Position numbers and translations under genes: made by a program. Shown here in pieces: positions 1 through 5,165 of a DNA stretch of 9,085 bases (positions within the stretch are counted from its first letter, which is position 1; each line of letters opens with the position of its first letter). Source of the stretch: Micrococcales bacterium (lineage in GTDB: Bacteria; Actinomycetota; Actinomycetes; S36-B12; UBA5976); contig JAHEEQ010000085.1 of NCBI GenBank assembly GCA_024640585.1, positions 1 through 9,085 of the forward strand. The letters run 5' to 3'. The notes beneath the pieces were generated by a model that was not told the origin of the DNA, did no database searches, and saw only the letters and a list, made by a program, of their open reading frames with translations.

Positions 1-111
1 ACATTCCCGAACAATCAACTCGGCGAACTTTTCCAACACTTCAGGATCACAGTTTTGATTGTTGTAGCCTATTCGAGCCTTCCACCAAAGTCCGTTAATT
101 CGTTCGTTCAT
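1..111 (-). CDS. Small phage protein, MNERI/KFAELIV family (partial, 3' end cut)
   Basis: Only the first 37 codons are present; the frame runs open through the window edge at position 1. The product begins MNERINGLWWKARIG and reaches KFAELIVRE. The gene at 598..861 starts MNERIRELAEQ and also contains KFAELIV, so the two are paralogs within one operon. Two stretches are identical in DNA: 18 nt over the start codon and 26 nt over the KFAELIV segment, while the middle has diverged and is shorter here. Small proteins of this type are common in tailed phages; I know of no established function. The start (109-111) overlaps the TGA of the upstream gene as ATGA, with GGGGA four bases before it. Confidence 0.75.
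   Translation of the reverse strand, partial: MNERINGLWWKARIGYNNQNCDPEVLEKFAELIVREC
11..36. repeat. 26-base repeat in the MNERI paralogs, copy 1 (copy 2 at 734-759)
   Basis: An identical 26-base match encodes the KFAELIV helix in both paralogs; a further 18-base identity (97-114 and 847-864) covers their start codons. The intervening sequence differs in length and content, consistent with duplication followed by divergence of the middle, or with conversion at the ends. Confidence 0.85.
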
Positions 112-377
112 ACATTCCCCAATCCAATACGACTGTAGCCCAACTCTGACTTAACTTCTCGGCGACTTTCTTTGAATTCATCCTCAAACTCACGCAAGAA
201 CTCACGCAATTCCATTGCTTGTTCTGGATTGGTCTTTCTCCAATCTGACAGATACTTGATTGCTGTGTCAGAGTTGGGTGTATCAAAAGCCTCTTTTTCC
301 AAAGCACGAAACTTTTGTGCCAGTGGATGGACAGACTTTCTAAGTGCGTCTGCTACGGTTTCAGGTTCAGTGGTCAT
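108..377 (-). CDS. Hypothetical charged helical phage protein (89 aa)
   Basis: I do not recognise this protein. It is highly charged and probably mostly helical. Residues 52-78 (EQAMELREFLREFEDEFKES and onward) have heptad-like spacing that could make an amphipathic helix or short coiled coil. No signal peptide, membrane segment, or Cys/His cluster is visible. The ATG at 375-377 is supported by AAGGAG seven bases upstream and by an ATGA overlap with the preceding gene. Its own TGA overlaps the next ATG in the same way, so it is translationally coupled on both sides within the five-gene operon that starts at 1001. Confidence 0.75.
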   Translation of the reverse strand: MTTEPETVADALRKSVHPLAQKFRALEKEAFDTPNSDTAIKYLSDWRKTNPEQAMELREFLREFEDEFKESRREVKSELGYSRIGLGNV

Positions 378-601
378 TCTTCAACTCCTTCTAACTCTAC
401 TTCTCGTTGGATGTAGGTTTTAGTTGCCATCTTCAAAACAATAGCGGCACTATGTTGCCACATTGCTTCACGCATACCAAGATAACTCAATCCCAGTGCT
501 TTGAAACTATTGTCCAGTTCATCAAAGTCTAGTGTAGGTGCCATATCGTGAAACTCTTTGGCACGATGTTTGAATTCTTCCCAAGAACAGTCAAGTGTCA
601 T
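374..601 (-). CDS. Hypothetical small phage protein (75 aa)
   Basis: Unrecognised acidic protein. The N-terminal half (MTLDCSWEEFKHRAKEFHDM) and the stretch near residues 32-66 look helical; the tail is rich in Glu (REVELEGVEE). No catalytic motif or metal-binding cluster is visible. The start at 599-601 has CGGAG seven bases upstream and an ATGA overlap with the gene before it; the stop overlaps the next start, again as ATGA. Gene status rests on this coupling, a good ribosome site and an unbroken frame between its neighbours. Function unknown. Confidence 0.75.
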   Translation of the reverse strand: MTLDCSWEEFKHRAKEFHDMAPTLDFDELDNSFKALGLSYLGMREAMWQHSAAIVLKMATKTYIQREVELEGVEE

Positions 602-861
602 TCTGTAACTCCGAAATGTTGTTTAATCTGTGCCTTAGCAATTTTAATACCTGCCGCAACACCTTGACCAAATTCTGTATCAGTGTGATTTTTATATTCG
701 CCGTTGCCATCACACTTACTGATACATTCTTTCACAATCAACTCGGCGAACTTTTCCAAATCCTGTTGTTTGTTTTTCATATGTCGTGTTTCAACTACTG
801 GACCAATTTCTTTAGGCAATAGACCAGCCTGTTCAGCAAGTTCTCGAATTCGTTCGTTCAT
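598..861 (-). CDS. Small phage protein, MNERI/KFAELIV family (87 aa)
   Basis: Begins MNERIRELAEQAGLLPKEIG, has KFAELIVKECISKC at about residues 37-50, and ends with a helix plus QHFGVTE. From memory, this layout (start MNERI, a KFAELIV helix with one or two Cys, terminal HFGV) recurs in small uncharacterised proteins of many tailed phages. A disordered polar segment near residues 50-66 separates the two helical parts. The ATG at 859-861 follows GGGAG by five bases and overlaps the preceding stop as ATGA. The truncated gene at 1..111 is a second copy. Function unknown; the family call rests on recalled similarity, not a search. Confidence 0.8.
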   Translation of the reverse strand: MNERIRELAEQAGLLPKEIGPVVETRHMKNKQQDLEKFAELIVKECISKCDGNGEYKNHTDTEFGQGVAAGIKIAKAQIKQHFGVTE

Positions 862-1001
862 ACAATCTCCCAGAAAATTTTAGGATTTTGTTTTCGGCGT
901 TGAGTCCAGTAAGGTAGAGCCCAGGCAAGATCAGTTTCTACCACAATGGGAGTCATTTGAAAACAAGCATTGAGTCTGCGATTCATATAAACTTTCATCA
1001 T
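858..1001 (-). CDS. Tiny leader gene of the operon, 47-aa hypothetical protein
   Basis: A 47-codon frame between the promoter at 1032-1060 and the next gene. The product begins MMKVYMNRRLNACFQMTPIV, contains WALPYWTQRRKQNPKIFW, and ends EIV. It is basic and rich in aromatic residues; I do not recognise it. Three things support it as real: AAAGGA eight bases before the first ATG (999-1001), a consensus promoter whose transcript would begin about 25 bases upstream, and a TGA stop overlapping the next ATG as ATGA. A second in-frame ATG follows immediately, so the protein may start one residue later. Confidence 0.7.
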   Translation of the reverse strand: MMKVYMNRRLNACFQMTPIVVETDLAWALPYWTQRRKQNPKIFWEIV

Positions 1002-1020
1002 TGCGGGGTTCCTTTGTTGC

Positions 1021-1042
1021 TCTATGTGTATATTATAGCAAA
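1021..1042. repeat. 22-base promoter repeat, copy 1 (copy 2 at 4007-4028)
   Basis: Identical 22-base direct repeat covering the -10 box and the predicted transcript start of two promoters. A diverged version lies in the third promoter at about 3529-3545. Conservation extends well past the -10, which ordinary sigma70 recognition does not require. Confidence 0.9.
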
Positions 1043-1060
1043 ATCAGGATTTTGTGTCAA
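1032..1060 (-). promoter_or_regulatory. Sigma70 promoter for the 1..1001 operon
   Basis: On the minus strand TTGACA (1055-1060), exactly 17 bases, then TATAAT (1032-1037), preceded by TGC as an extended -10. Every consensus base is present. Transcription should start near 1025, about 25 bases before the first ATG. A 22-base stretch covering the -10 and downstream (1021-1042) is identical to 4007-4028, so this is a repeated phage promoter module. The host holoenzyme should be able to use it, which suggests early expression. Confidence 0.88.
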
Positions 1061-1064
1061 TCAC

Positions 1065-1086
1065 AAAAAAGCCCGCATCAGCGGGC
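1065..1086 (-). terminator. Intrinsic terminator after the 1113..1436 gene
   Basis: On the minus strand GCCCGC-TGAT-GCGGGC (1071-1086) forms a perfect 6-bp GC stem with a 4-base loop, followed by TTTTTT (1065-1070). It lies 26 bases past the stop of the zinc-binding protein gene and four bases before the -35 box of the next promoter, insulating the two units. Confidence 0.9.
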
Positions 1087-1112
1087 CAGATTGTAATACT
1101 TTGGGTTTACTT

Positions 1113-1436
1113 TTATTTGCGGAACAAATCGTCAATTTTGGCCATTGCGTCCGGGGTAGATTCTTCCACCTGCTCTTCCGCCACACCTTGCTCTTTGGGT
1201 TTGTATTTGCTACAAAACTTACCGTGAACATTATCATCGTAGGTAGCACATTCAGGACAATGCCATTGTTTTTTACCCTTGCGACGCATAGCATTTTGTA
1301 GTTCAGTTCTAGTGATGCCCTTACCTTTGGGACGAACTTGACGCATCTTGTCTTGTAATTCTGTGCTTGGTGCAGCCTCTGCTACACCTGACTGGGCGGA
1401 CTCAATTAAATCCATCATTTCTCTAAGTGTTTTCAT
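1113..1436 (-). CDS. Zinc-binding phage protein with two GVAE motifs (possible head-maturation substrate)
   Basis: A 107-residue product starting MKTLREMMDLIESAQSGVAE. From memory, an N-terminal helix ending in ESAQ followed by GVAE occurs repeatedly in proteins of marine T4-like phages. A second GVAE sits at residues 84-87, followed by an acidic stretch. Between them C60, C63, H71 and C75 (HCPEC, then HGKFC) form a plausible zinc site, and residues 32-56 are strongly basic. The two GVAE sites could be prohead-protease cleavage points, since T4 gp21 cuts after Glu in L/I-x-E contexts; that is inference. The frame is open 20 codons further up, but the start chosen is the ATG at 1434-1436, which has GAGGT ten bases before it. 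A terminator follows the stop. No convincing promoter is seen in front. Confidence 0.72.
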   Translation of the reverse strand: MKTLREMMDLIESAQSGVAEAAPSTELQDKMRQVRPKGKGITRTELQNAMRRKGKKQWHCPECATYDDNVHGKFCSKYKPKEQGVAEEQVEESTPDAMAKIDDLFRK

Positions 1437-1456
1437 ACAAATATTTACCTCAAAAT

Positions 1457-1464
1457 CATAAATA
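1457..1464 (+). promoter_or_regulatory. Candidate T4-type late promoter for the HNH gene
   Basis: CATAAATA on the plus strand matches the T4 late-promoter core TATAAATA at seven of eight bases. It lies 62 bases before the HNH start, so the transcript leader would be about 50 bases. Sequence support is limited to this single octamer in AT-rich DNA, and no sigma70 promoter is apparent for this gene. Confidence 0.3.
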
Positions 1465-1525
1465 GAAGTGTAGTTCGCGATACTGGAAATATCCAACTAC
1501 TCTAACGCTTGAAGGAGCAATCAGC

Positions 1526-2221
1526 ATGTGTATTTACTGCGAAACCAAAAACTACCGTAAAATCTACGAAAACCACCACGGTCCTATACCCCAAGAACCC
1601 AATGGTAGAAGTTTTGAGATACATCACCAAGACGGCAATCATTCAAACAACGGCCCAGACAATTTAGTAGCGTTAACGCTACAAGAGCACTACGATATTC
1701 ATTACGCTCAGGGCGATTATGGTGCTTGCTTGCTAATGAAACATCAACGCATGGAAAAGACTCCGGAAGAGCTTTCTGAACTTTCGAGCAAACGATCCAA
1801 GGCAATGTATGAAAAAGGTGGCCATCCGTTTCAAGATCGAGTGTGGGCTCGTGAACGAACCAAGAAGATTATCGAACAAGGAACCCATAACTTTCTGGGC
1901 GGCAAAATTCAAAGTAGAACCAACCAACTCAGAGTTGAAAATGGAACTCATCATTGGCTGGGTCAAGGCGATGTTGTTAGCAACAGGCAAAAAGAAAAAG
2001 TTAAAAAAGGAACCCACACTTGGCTTAAACAAGCAGACGGAAAGTCCATTGGTGGGGAGACCAGCAGACGATTAGTAGAAAACGGCACTCACCATTTGTT
2101 GGGGCCGGACTCTCCTACGCAGAAAACTTGGACATGTGTTCATTGTGGAAAGTCCGGCAAAGGTTTATCAAACTTTACAAGATGGCACGGAGATAACTGT
2201 GCTCACTTGCTTTCGTCATAA
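1526..2221 (+). CDS. HNH homing-type endonuclease with GTH repeats and C-terminal zinc finger
   Basis: A 231-residue free-standing endonuclease, the only plus-strand gene here. The nuclease module is near residues 30-60: FEIHHQDGNHSNNGPDNL followed by H55 and H59, the HNH arrangement with H33/H34 as metal and catalytic histidines. Downstream are five short repeats built on G-T/G-H at residues 98, 119, 140, 162 and 187, typically E-N-G-T-H-H-W-L-G, resembling NUMOD-type DNA-binding repeats. The C-terminus has C204-x2-C207-x13-H221-x3-C225, a probable zinc finger. Such enzymes cut a specific DNA site and promote spread of their own gene. The ATG follows AGGAG by eight bases. The last 19 bases overlap the 3' end of the convergent VWA gene, which suggests insertion between genes without disrupting either. 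HNH assignment is firm; the target is unknown. Confidence 0.9.
   Translation: MCIYCETKNYRKIYENHHGPIPQEPNGRSFEIHHQDGNHSNNGPDNLVALTLQEHYDIHYAQGDYGACLLMKHQRMEKTPEELSELSSKRSKAMYEKGGHPFQDRVWARERTKKIIEQGTHNFLGGKIQSRTNQLRVENGTHHWLGQGDVVSNRQKEKVKKGTHTWLKQADGKSIGGETSRRLVENGTHHLLGPDSPTQKTWTCVHCGKSGKGLSNFTRWHGDNCAHLLSS
1811..2104 (+). repeat. Five GTH-type repeats inside the HNH gene
   Basis: Codes for residues 96-193 of the endonuclease. Repeat units of 21, 21, 22 and 25 residues each carry G-T/G-H followed by an aromatic or Leu residue: EKGGHPF, EQGTHNFLG, ENGTHHWLG, KKGTHTWLK, ENGTHHLLG. The DNA has diverged more than the protein, so this is an old repeat under selection rather than a recent tandem duplication. 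Confidence 0.75.
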
Positions 2222-3510
2222 TACGCCCAAGTGCCCCAAGGGGGTTCGATAGTTGTGGTTCCGTGCAGGATCCAGACTGTATCACAATAGTTTTCATCTC
2301 CCCACGAACCGAACGGAAATCCGTCGGTAAAAACTACTAATCGCTTGGGCTCGATCTCTTCTTCTTTCATGTAGTTGAAAATACAGTCAAAGTCAGTGCC
2401 CCCACCGCCCTTGACTTCGTAGTCGCAAATACTATCCAGATTGTCTGAGTTGTATTGCACTGAGTTATAGGCTTCGGTGTCAAATGTAAACACAGTGATT
2501 TTATAAGCAGGGAACGAGTCCATGATGCCTTGGATTTCACTCAAGAAGTCTTTCAGCATCGATTCGCTAATTGAGCCCGAAGCGTCCAACGCCACAGCAA
2601 TATCAATCATTGGATCCAACTTCATACCAGGCATAACAGCATCCATATGCCAACCTTTGCGGCTAGTACGCATCCAGGTGTAGTCTGACTTGATAGTAGA
2701 TTCCAATTGCATACGCAACAGTTCGCGCCAGTTCATTTGTGGCTCGGTCAAGTCCTTGATCATGCGCTTGACACCAGCAGGGATATTGCCTGCATCTTGG
2801 CATGCACTTGCGGCCGCCATCATAGCTTCTTTGATCTCGTCCTTGATAGCATCGCGTTCAGCTTGAGTCAACTTAGGACGACCTTTGCCGTTACCGTCGC
2901 CGTCTTCACCGTCGCCACTGCCATCACCTTCACCGTCCAAATGATCGTCGAGCAATTTGTCAATCAAGTCACTCATGCTGATCTTTTGCGCATTTTGCAT
3001 CAAGTCGTCGTAAACTTCTTCCGAGCTCATGCCGTCATACTTGGCGTCATACAAACAAGGCACACTTGTAATAAACTCGCCTACGTTGTGCTTTTTCAAA
3101 TCTGAGTTAACACAGAAGTCGTTAGCTACGTTCCAGATCTTTGGATCGCGATCACCACGACGACCGAAGTGATCATAAACACAGTGCAACACTTCGTGGC
3201 CAAACAAGAACTCAATTTCTTTTGGACGCAATAGTTCAATGAAACGAGTGTTGTAATAAAAATTACGACCGTCAGTGGCCGCAGTAGGACACCACTCGTC
3301 TGCGTTAATCAACTTCAACCGAGTAGCCAAGTTACCAAAGAAGCTAGCTTTCAACAGCAAGCCCACACGAGCGGTAACTAATTTTTCGCGTACTTTGCGG
3401 TCTAGTGCCGGGTCAGTTGGGCCCAACATATCTTTGAATTTGTCGTTTTCTTTGCTGTCGGCAGTAGTACCGGCTTTGGCATACAAAACGTCTGGGTTAA
3501 AATATTGCAT
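2203..3510 (-). CDS. Predicted metallopeptidase/VWA protein (DUF2201 type, COG3864-like)
   Basis: A 435-residue protein with two recognisable modules. The N-terminal module has HEVLH at residues 105-109 followed by WNVANDFCVN (126-135), matching the zinc-protease-like HExxH plus downstream N/D pattern of DUF2201. A low-complexity acidic Gly/Asp linker lies at about 192-210. The C-terminal module is a VWA-like domain with DASGS (309-313), GGGGTDF (368-374) and FTDG (395-398), the MIDAS metal-ion site. Bacterial proteins of this type often pair with MoxR AAA+ ATPases in remodelling or metal-insertion systems. A MoxR C-terminus is encoded at 8600..9085 on the same strand, so a joint role is likely but inferred. 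The ATG follows AAAGGA by five bases and has its own promoter at 3538-3566. Whether it is an active protease cannot be told. Confidence 0.9.
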   Translation of the reverse strand: MQYFNPDVLYAKAGTTADSKENDKFKDMLGPTDPALDRKVREKLVTARVGLLLKASFFGNLATRLKLINADEWCPTAATDGRNFYYNTRFIELLRPKEIEFLFGHEVLHCVYDHFGRRGDRDPKIWNVANDFCVNSDLKKHNVGEFITSVPCLYDAKYDGMSSEEVYDDLMQNAQKISMSDLIDKLLDDHLDGEGDGSGDGEDGDGNGKGRPKLTQAERDAIKDEIKEAMMAAASACQDAGNIPAGVKRMIKDLTEPQMNWRELLRMQLESTIKSDYTWMRTSRKGWHMDAVMPGMKLDPMIDIAVALDASGSISESMLKDFLSEIQGIMDSFPAYKITVFTFDTEAYNSVQYNSDNLDSICDYEVKGGGGTDFDCIFNYMKEEEIEPKRLVVFTDGFPFGSWGDENYCDTVWILHGTTTIEPPWGTWAYYDESK

Positions 3511-3537
3511 AGGTGTCCTTTGTTGTGTTATGAGTAA

Positions 3538-3566
3538 ATTATAACAGTTCGCGATTTATCGGTCAA
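3538..3566 (-). promoter_or_regulatory. Sigma70 promoter for the metallopeptidase/VWA gene
   Basis: On the minus strand TTGACC (3561-3566), a 17-base spacer, then TATAAT (3538-3543) with an extended -10 (TGT before it). The expected start is near 3531, giving a leader of about 20 bases. Downstream it resembles the other two promoters: TTTACTCATA, then ACAACAAAGGA leading into the ribosome site. The -35 box lies four bases past the stop of the upstream gene. Confidence 0.88.
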
Positions 3567-3570
3567 CGTA

Positions 3571-3984
3571 TTACTTGACTAATGCGTAGGGTTTATTCCA
3601 TTGACCGATGTTGATGTCAATGTAGTGTGAACGGTGGAAGTAATCGCTTTGGATGTCAGAGTGATCAAAAAAGTCCGGGCCCTTCATTGCCGCAATAATT
3701 TCAGTTAAGAATGTTTTTGCAACACCACTGAAGTGTTCGTGAAACCAGTAAGTGTTAACGTCAATGCTAGTAGTAGCAGGCTGGAACGGCAAGTGTTCGG
3801 GGCGAGCCTTTGCACCGCAGACCTTGTTATAGTTGCCCAGGAAGTCAATGCCGCCTTGCTTGATGTTGAGCACAAGGGTGGAGTGATGACGAACTGCGAT
3901 ACTGGCTTTGACACCATACTTTTTGCAGATTGCTCGGATAGTGGGTGCCAACTTTGCTTTCATTTCTTGCGATACGTATGCCAT
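3571..3984 (-). CDS. Conserved phage protein of unknown function (137 aa)
   Basis: Begins with a helical stretch (EMKAKLAPTIRAICKKYGVK). Next come two probable strands, SIAVRHHSTLVLNIKQGGID at residues 28-47, then a central region with NTYWFHEHFSG, and an ending FHRSHYIDINIGQWNKPYAL. From memory, the HHSTLVL, SDxxxDYF and YIDINIGxWxKPY pattern is a recurring uncharacterised family in tailed phages and some bacteria. No enzyme motif is evident, though His and Asp residues are plentiful. The ATG at 3982-3984 has AGGAG six bases upstream and its own promoter at 4018-4046. It is a single-gene unit between the small-gene array and the VWA gene; I see no terminator after it. Confidence 0.82.
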   Translation of the reverse strand: MAYVSQEMKAKLAPTIRAICKKYGVKASIAVRHHSTLVLNIKQGGIDFLGNYNKVCGAKARPEHLPFQPATTSIDVNTYWFHEHFSGVAKTFLTEIIAAMKGPDFFDHSDIQSDYFHRSHYIDINIGQWNKPYALVK

Positions 3985-4017
3985 CTTTCACTCCTGTTTG
4001 TTGCTGTCTATGTGTAT

Positions 4018-4046
4018 ATTATAGCAAATCGGGCATTTCTGGTCAA
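4018..4046 (-). promoter_or_regulatory. Sigma70 promoter for the 3571..3984 gene
   Basis: On the minus strand TTGACC (4041-4046), a 17-base spacer, then TATAAT (4018-4023) with TGC before it as an extended -10. A leader of about 27 bases is predicted. Positions 4007-4028 are identical over 22 bases to 1021-1042 in the promoter of the distal operon, pointing to a shared, selected promoter module. Confidence 0.88.
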
Positions 4047-4061
4047 CCAAAAAGTGTAACT

Positions 4062-4098
4062 AAAAAAGTAGTACTTGAGTATTACAAATTCAAGTACT
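4062..4098 (-). terminator. Probable terminator of the small-gene array
   Basis: On the minus strand AGTACTTGA (4090-4098) pairs perfectly with TCAAGTACT (4070-4078) around an 11-base loop, followed by AC and TTTTTT (4062-4067). The stem is AU-rich for a terminator and its loop contains the TAA stop (4082-4084) of the last array gene. Its position between the array and the next promoter fits a terminator; efficiency may be modest. Confidence 0.65.
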
Positions 4099-4363
4099 TT
4101 AGCTGGAACCAACTTTGTGCTTTATCGTCAAAAAAATCCACATGAACTTGGTCTTCATAGTGCATGTTGACGCCATGTTTTGTTGGATGCTCATTGGGGA
4201 CTAGCCCTTGATGGTGCCTGTAGGTAAACCCTAGCTCACGGCGCATGCGAGTTCGCACTGCCATGCCCATGCCAAAATCCCTCAAAATGCTTGCATAGAT
4301 ATCCGACCACTCTCCAGGATTGTGGAAGATGATTAGATGCTTTTTAACAGTTACTTTGTTCAT
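4082..4363 (-). CDS. Array gene 16: signature protein, WFQLKY subtype (93 aa)
   Basis: Last gene of the array. The product has an N-terminal strand-like segment (VTVKKHLIIFHNPGEWSDI), a basic middle (RTRMRRELGFTYRHHQGL), and the signature QVHVDFFDDKAQSWFQLKY at residues 72-90, ending LNL. The WFQL form is shared with the genes at 7670..7963 and 8205..8552, which also have Arg-rich middles, so these three form a closer subgroup. The ATG is one base past the previous stop; the upstream gene's L-K-W codons (TTA AAG TGG) place GTGG seven bases before this ATG as a weak ribosome site. Function unknown. Confidence 0.8.
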   Translation of the reverse strand: MNKVTVKKHLIIFHNPGEWSDIYASILRDFGMGMAVRTRMRRELGFTYRHHQGLVPNEHPTKHGVNMHYEDQVHVDFFDDKAQSWFQLKYLNL

Positions 4364-4364
4364 G

Positions 4365-4673
4365 CTACTGCCACTTTAATATCAACATGGTGTAGAGTTT
4401 TTCGTGCATGTCAAACACATTGAAGTGGGTATACCACTGTTTATCTATATGCTCGTGTCTGTGCCACATGTTGGGGTCTTGTTCTTGCAGCCAGCCACTA
4501 ACTAGGCTAGGCTTACATTGTACTGTATACCATGTTTCGCTGTCGACTGTTGCTGAATCCAAAATGCGAATCGCTGGAGGATTTACTATGTCCATATATG
4601 TGGTTTTACCTGTTTGGCGAGCTGCCATCAGTACGTTGATTTGGCCTTTACGCCATCCTGTGGTATTTGTCAT
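4365..4673 (-). CDS. Array gene 15: Walker A (P-loop) protein ending in the LKW signature (102 aa)
   Basis: Begins MTNTTGWRKGQINVLMAARQ and continues TGKTTYMDIV: residues 17-24 fit Walker A, [AG]x4GK[ST], preceded by the usual hydrophobic strand (INVLMAA). The RQTGKT form recalls phage terminase-type P-loops, but only about 100 residues are present. There is no clear Walker B aspartate pair, so a full ATPase fold is doubtful. The C-terminus, HFNVFDMHEKLYTMLILKWQ at about 83-102, is a variant of the array signature. It may be a fusion of a P-loop N-terminus with the array's terminal module, perhaps binding nucleotide without a complete motor. The start at 4671-4673 lies 26 bases inside the previous gene, with only GAG 11 bases upstream. 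Confidence 0.8.
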   Translation of the reverse strand: MTNTTGWRKGQINVLMAARQTGKTTYMDIVNPPAIRILDSATVDSETWYTVQCKPSLVSGWLQEQDPNMWHRHEHIDKQWYTHFNVFDMHEKLYTMLILKWQ

Positions 4674-4926
4674 CTGCTAGTATCTCAAAAAGTGTTGCGT
4701 ATTGTACTTCTGGTTCCATGTGAAACCCTGTGCCCCAAACTATCCAGACTTGGCGCTTGTATGCTTTCTCCCAGAACAATTTTGTGCCACCGATTGACTT
4801 TTTGGGAAAGATAACAAATGTCTCTGTCCACGGATAGCAGTCTGCACCGTCTGTAATGATTTGTGTGACTTCCATATTTGAAAATTCTAAATTCCAACCT
4901 ATACTACGACCTGTTTTTAGTTTCAT
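4648..4926 (-). CDS. Array gene 14: hypothetical protein with KRxVWIxWGTG core (92 aa)
   Basis: Starts MKLKTGRSIGWNLEFSNMEV; the core is KKSIGGTKLFWEKAYKRQVW then IVWGTGFHMEPEVQYATLFE. This looks like an all-beta or alpha/beta small phage protein; I recall similar EVQYATLFEIL endings but no function. ATLFEIL loosely resembles the A-x-x-F-x-L part of the array signature, but the protein lacks the K/R-W ending, so I do not count it as a member. The frame is open 15 codons further up, but the ATG at 4924-4926 overlaps the previous TGA as ATGA and has GGA in TTTGGATCTGC just upstream, so I prefer it. Confidence 0.75.
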   Translation of the reverse strand: MKLKTGRSIGWNLEFSNMEVTQIITDGADCYPWTETFVIFPKKSIGGTKLFWEKAYKRQVWIVWGTGFHMEPEVQYATLFEILADDKYHRMA

Positions 4927-5165
4927 GCAGATCCAAATTTTAATGCAAACATTATGGCAGGTTCTTCCCACTCAAATTGGAAAGTGGCATAAGGAGTGTC
5001 CCACTTGCCTTTGTCCTGCCAATCAACATAGTAACGTTGAAAGTAGCCCGACCCTGTAACAGGATAGGCATCACACCATTCCAGCATGCCGTCTTGTCGT
5101 TTGACACGCACCTTGTATCTAAAGTCTGGGTTTGAACGGCCACCGCCGCCATAAAATAGTTCCAT
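4923..5165 (-). CDS. Array gene 13: signature protein ending FALKFGSA (80 aa)
   Basis: Residues 1-15 include MELFYGGGG, followed by RYKVRVKRQDGMLEWCDAYP, an aromatic middle (YFQRYYVDW), and the signature ATFQFEWEEPAIMFALKFGS near residues 60-79. The W-C pair at 30-31 sits where related array proteins carry WCxEN. The FALKF ending is closest to FALRFA of the gene at 6289..6513. The start overlaps the previous stop by one base (TAATG). The F-G-S codons TTT GGA TCT put GGA six bases before the next gene's ATG. Function unknown. Confidence 0.8.
   Translation of the reverse strand: MELFYGGGGRSNPDFRYKVRVKRQDGMLEWCDAYPVTGSGYFQRYYVDWQDKGKWDTPYATFQFEWEEPAIMFALKFGSA

Noticed and set aside
957..1301. 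Open frame of 114 codons on the plus strand across the promoter, terminator and 3' part of the zinc-binding gene
   Set aside because: It runs through a terminator hairpin and a promoter on the other strand, has no ribosome site, and reads as a low-quality hydrophobic product.
1472..1481. Ten-base string agttcgcgat shared with 3546-3555 in the spacer of the VWA promoter
   Set aside because: Ten-base matches are expected many times by chance in 9 kb, and no good -10 follows in the 1472 copy.
2235..2250. CCCC-AA-GGGG just after the HNH stop as a plus-strand terminator
   Set aside because: The loop is too small, no T tract follows, and the bases are coding for the VWA protein.
2707..3105. Open frame of 132 codons on the plus strand antisense to the metallopeptidase/VWA gene
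   Set aside because: The opposite strand encodes clear HExxH and MIDAS motifs; the plus frame lacks a ribosome site and resembles no protein, so it is a shadow of codon usage.
3733..4059. Open frame of 108 codons on the plus strand antisense to the 3571..3984 gene
   Set aside because: It covers the promoter at 4018-4046 and has no ribosome site; the minus-strand gene has a start, ribosome site, promoter and family-like motifs.
4648..4926. Counting the KRxVWIxWGTG protein as a signature member because of ATLFEIL
   Set aside because: It lacks the preceding F-ending strand and the K/R-W ending, and matches a different recalled phage family.
4408..5059. Several plus-strand open frames of 66-90 codons opposite array genes 13-15
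   Set aside because: They are antisense to genes with the array signature and tight coupling, and have no ribosome sites of their own.
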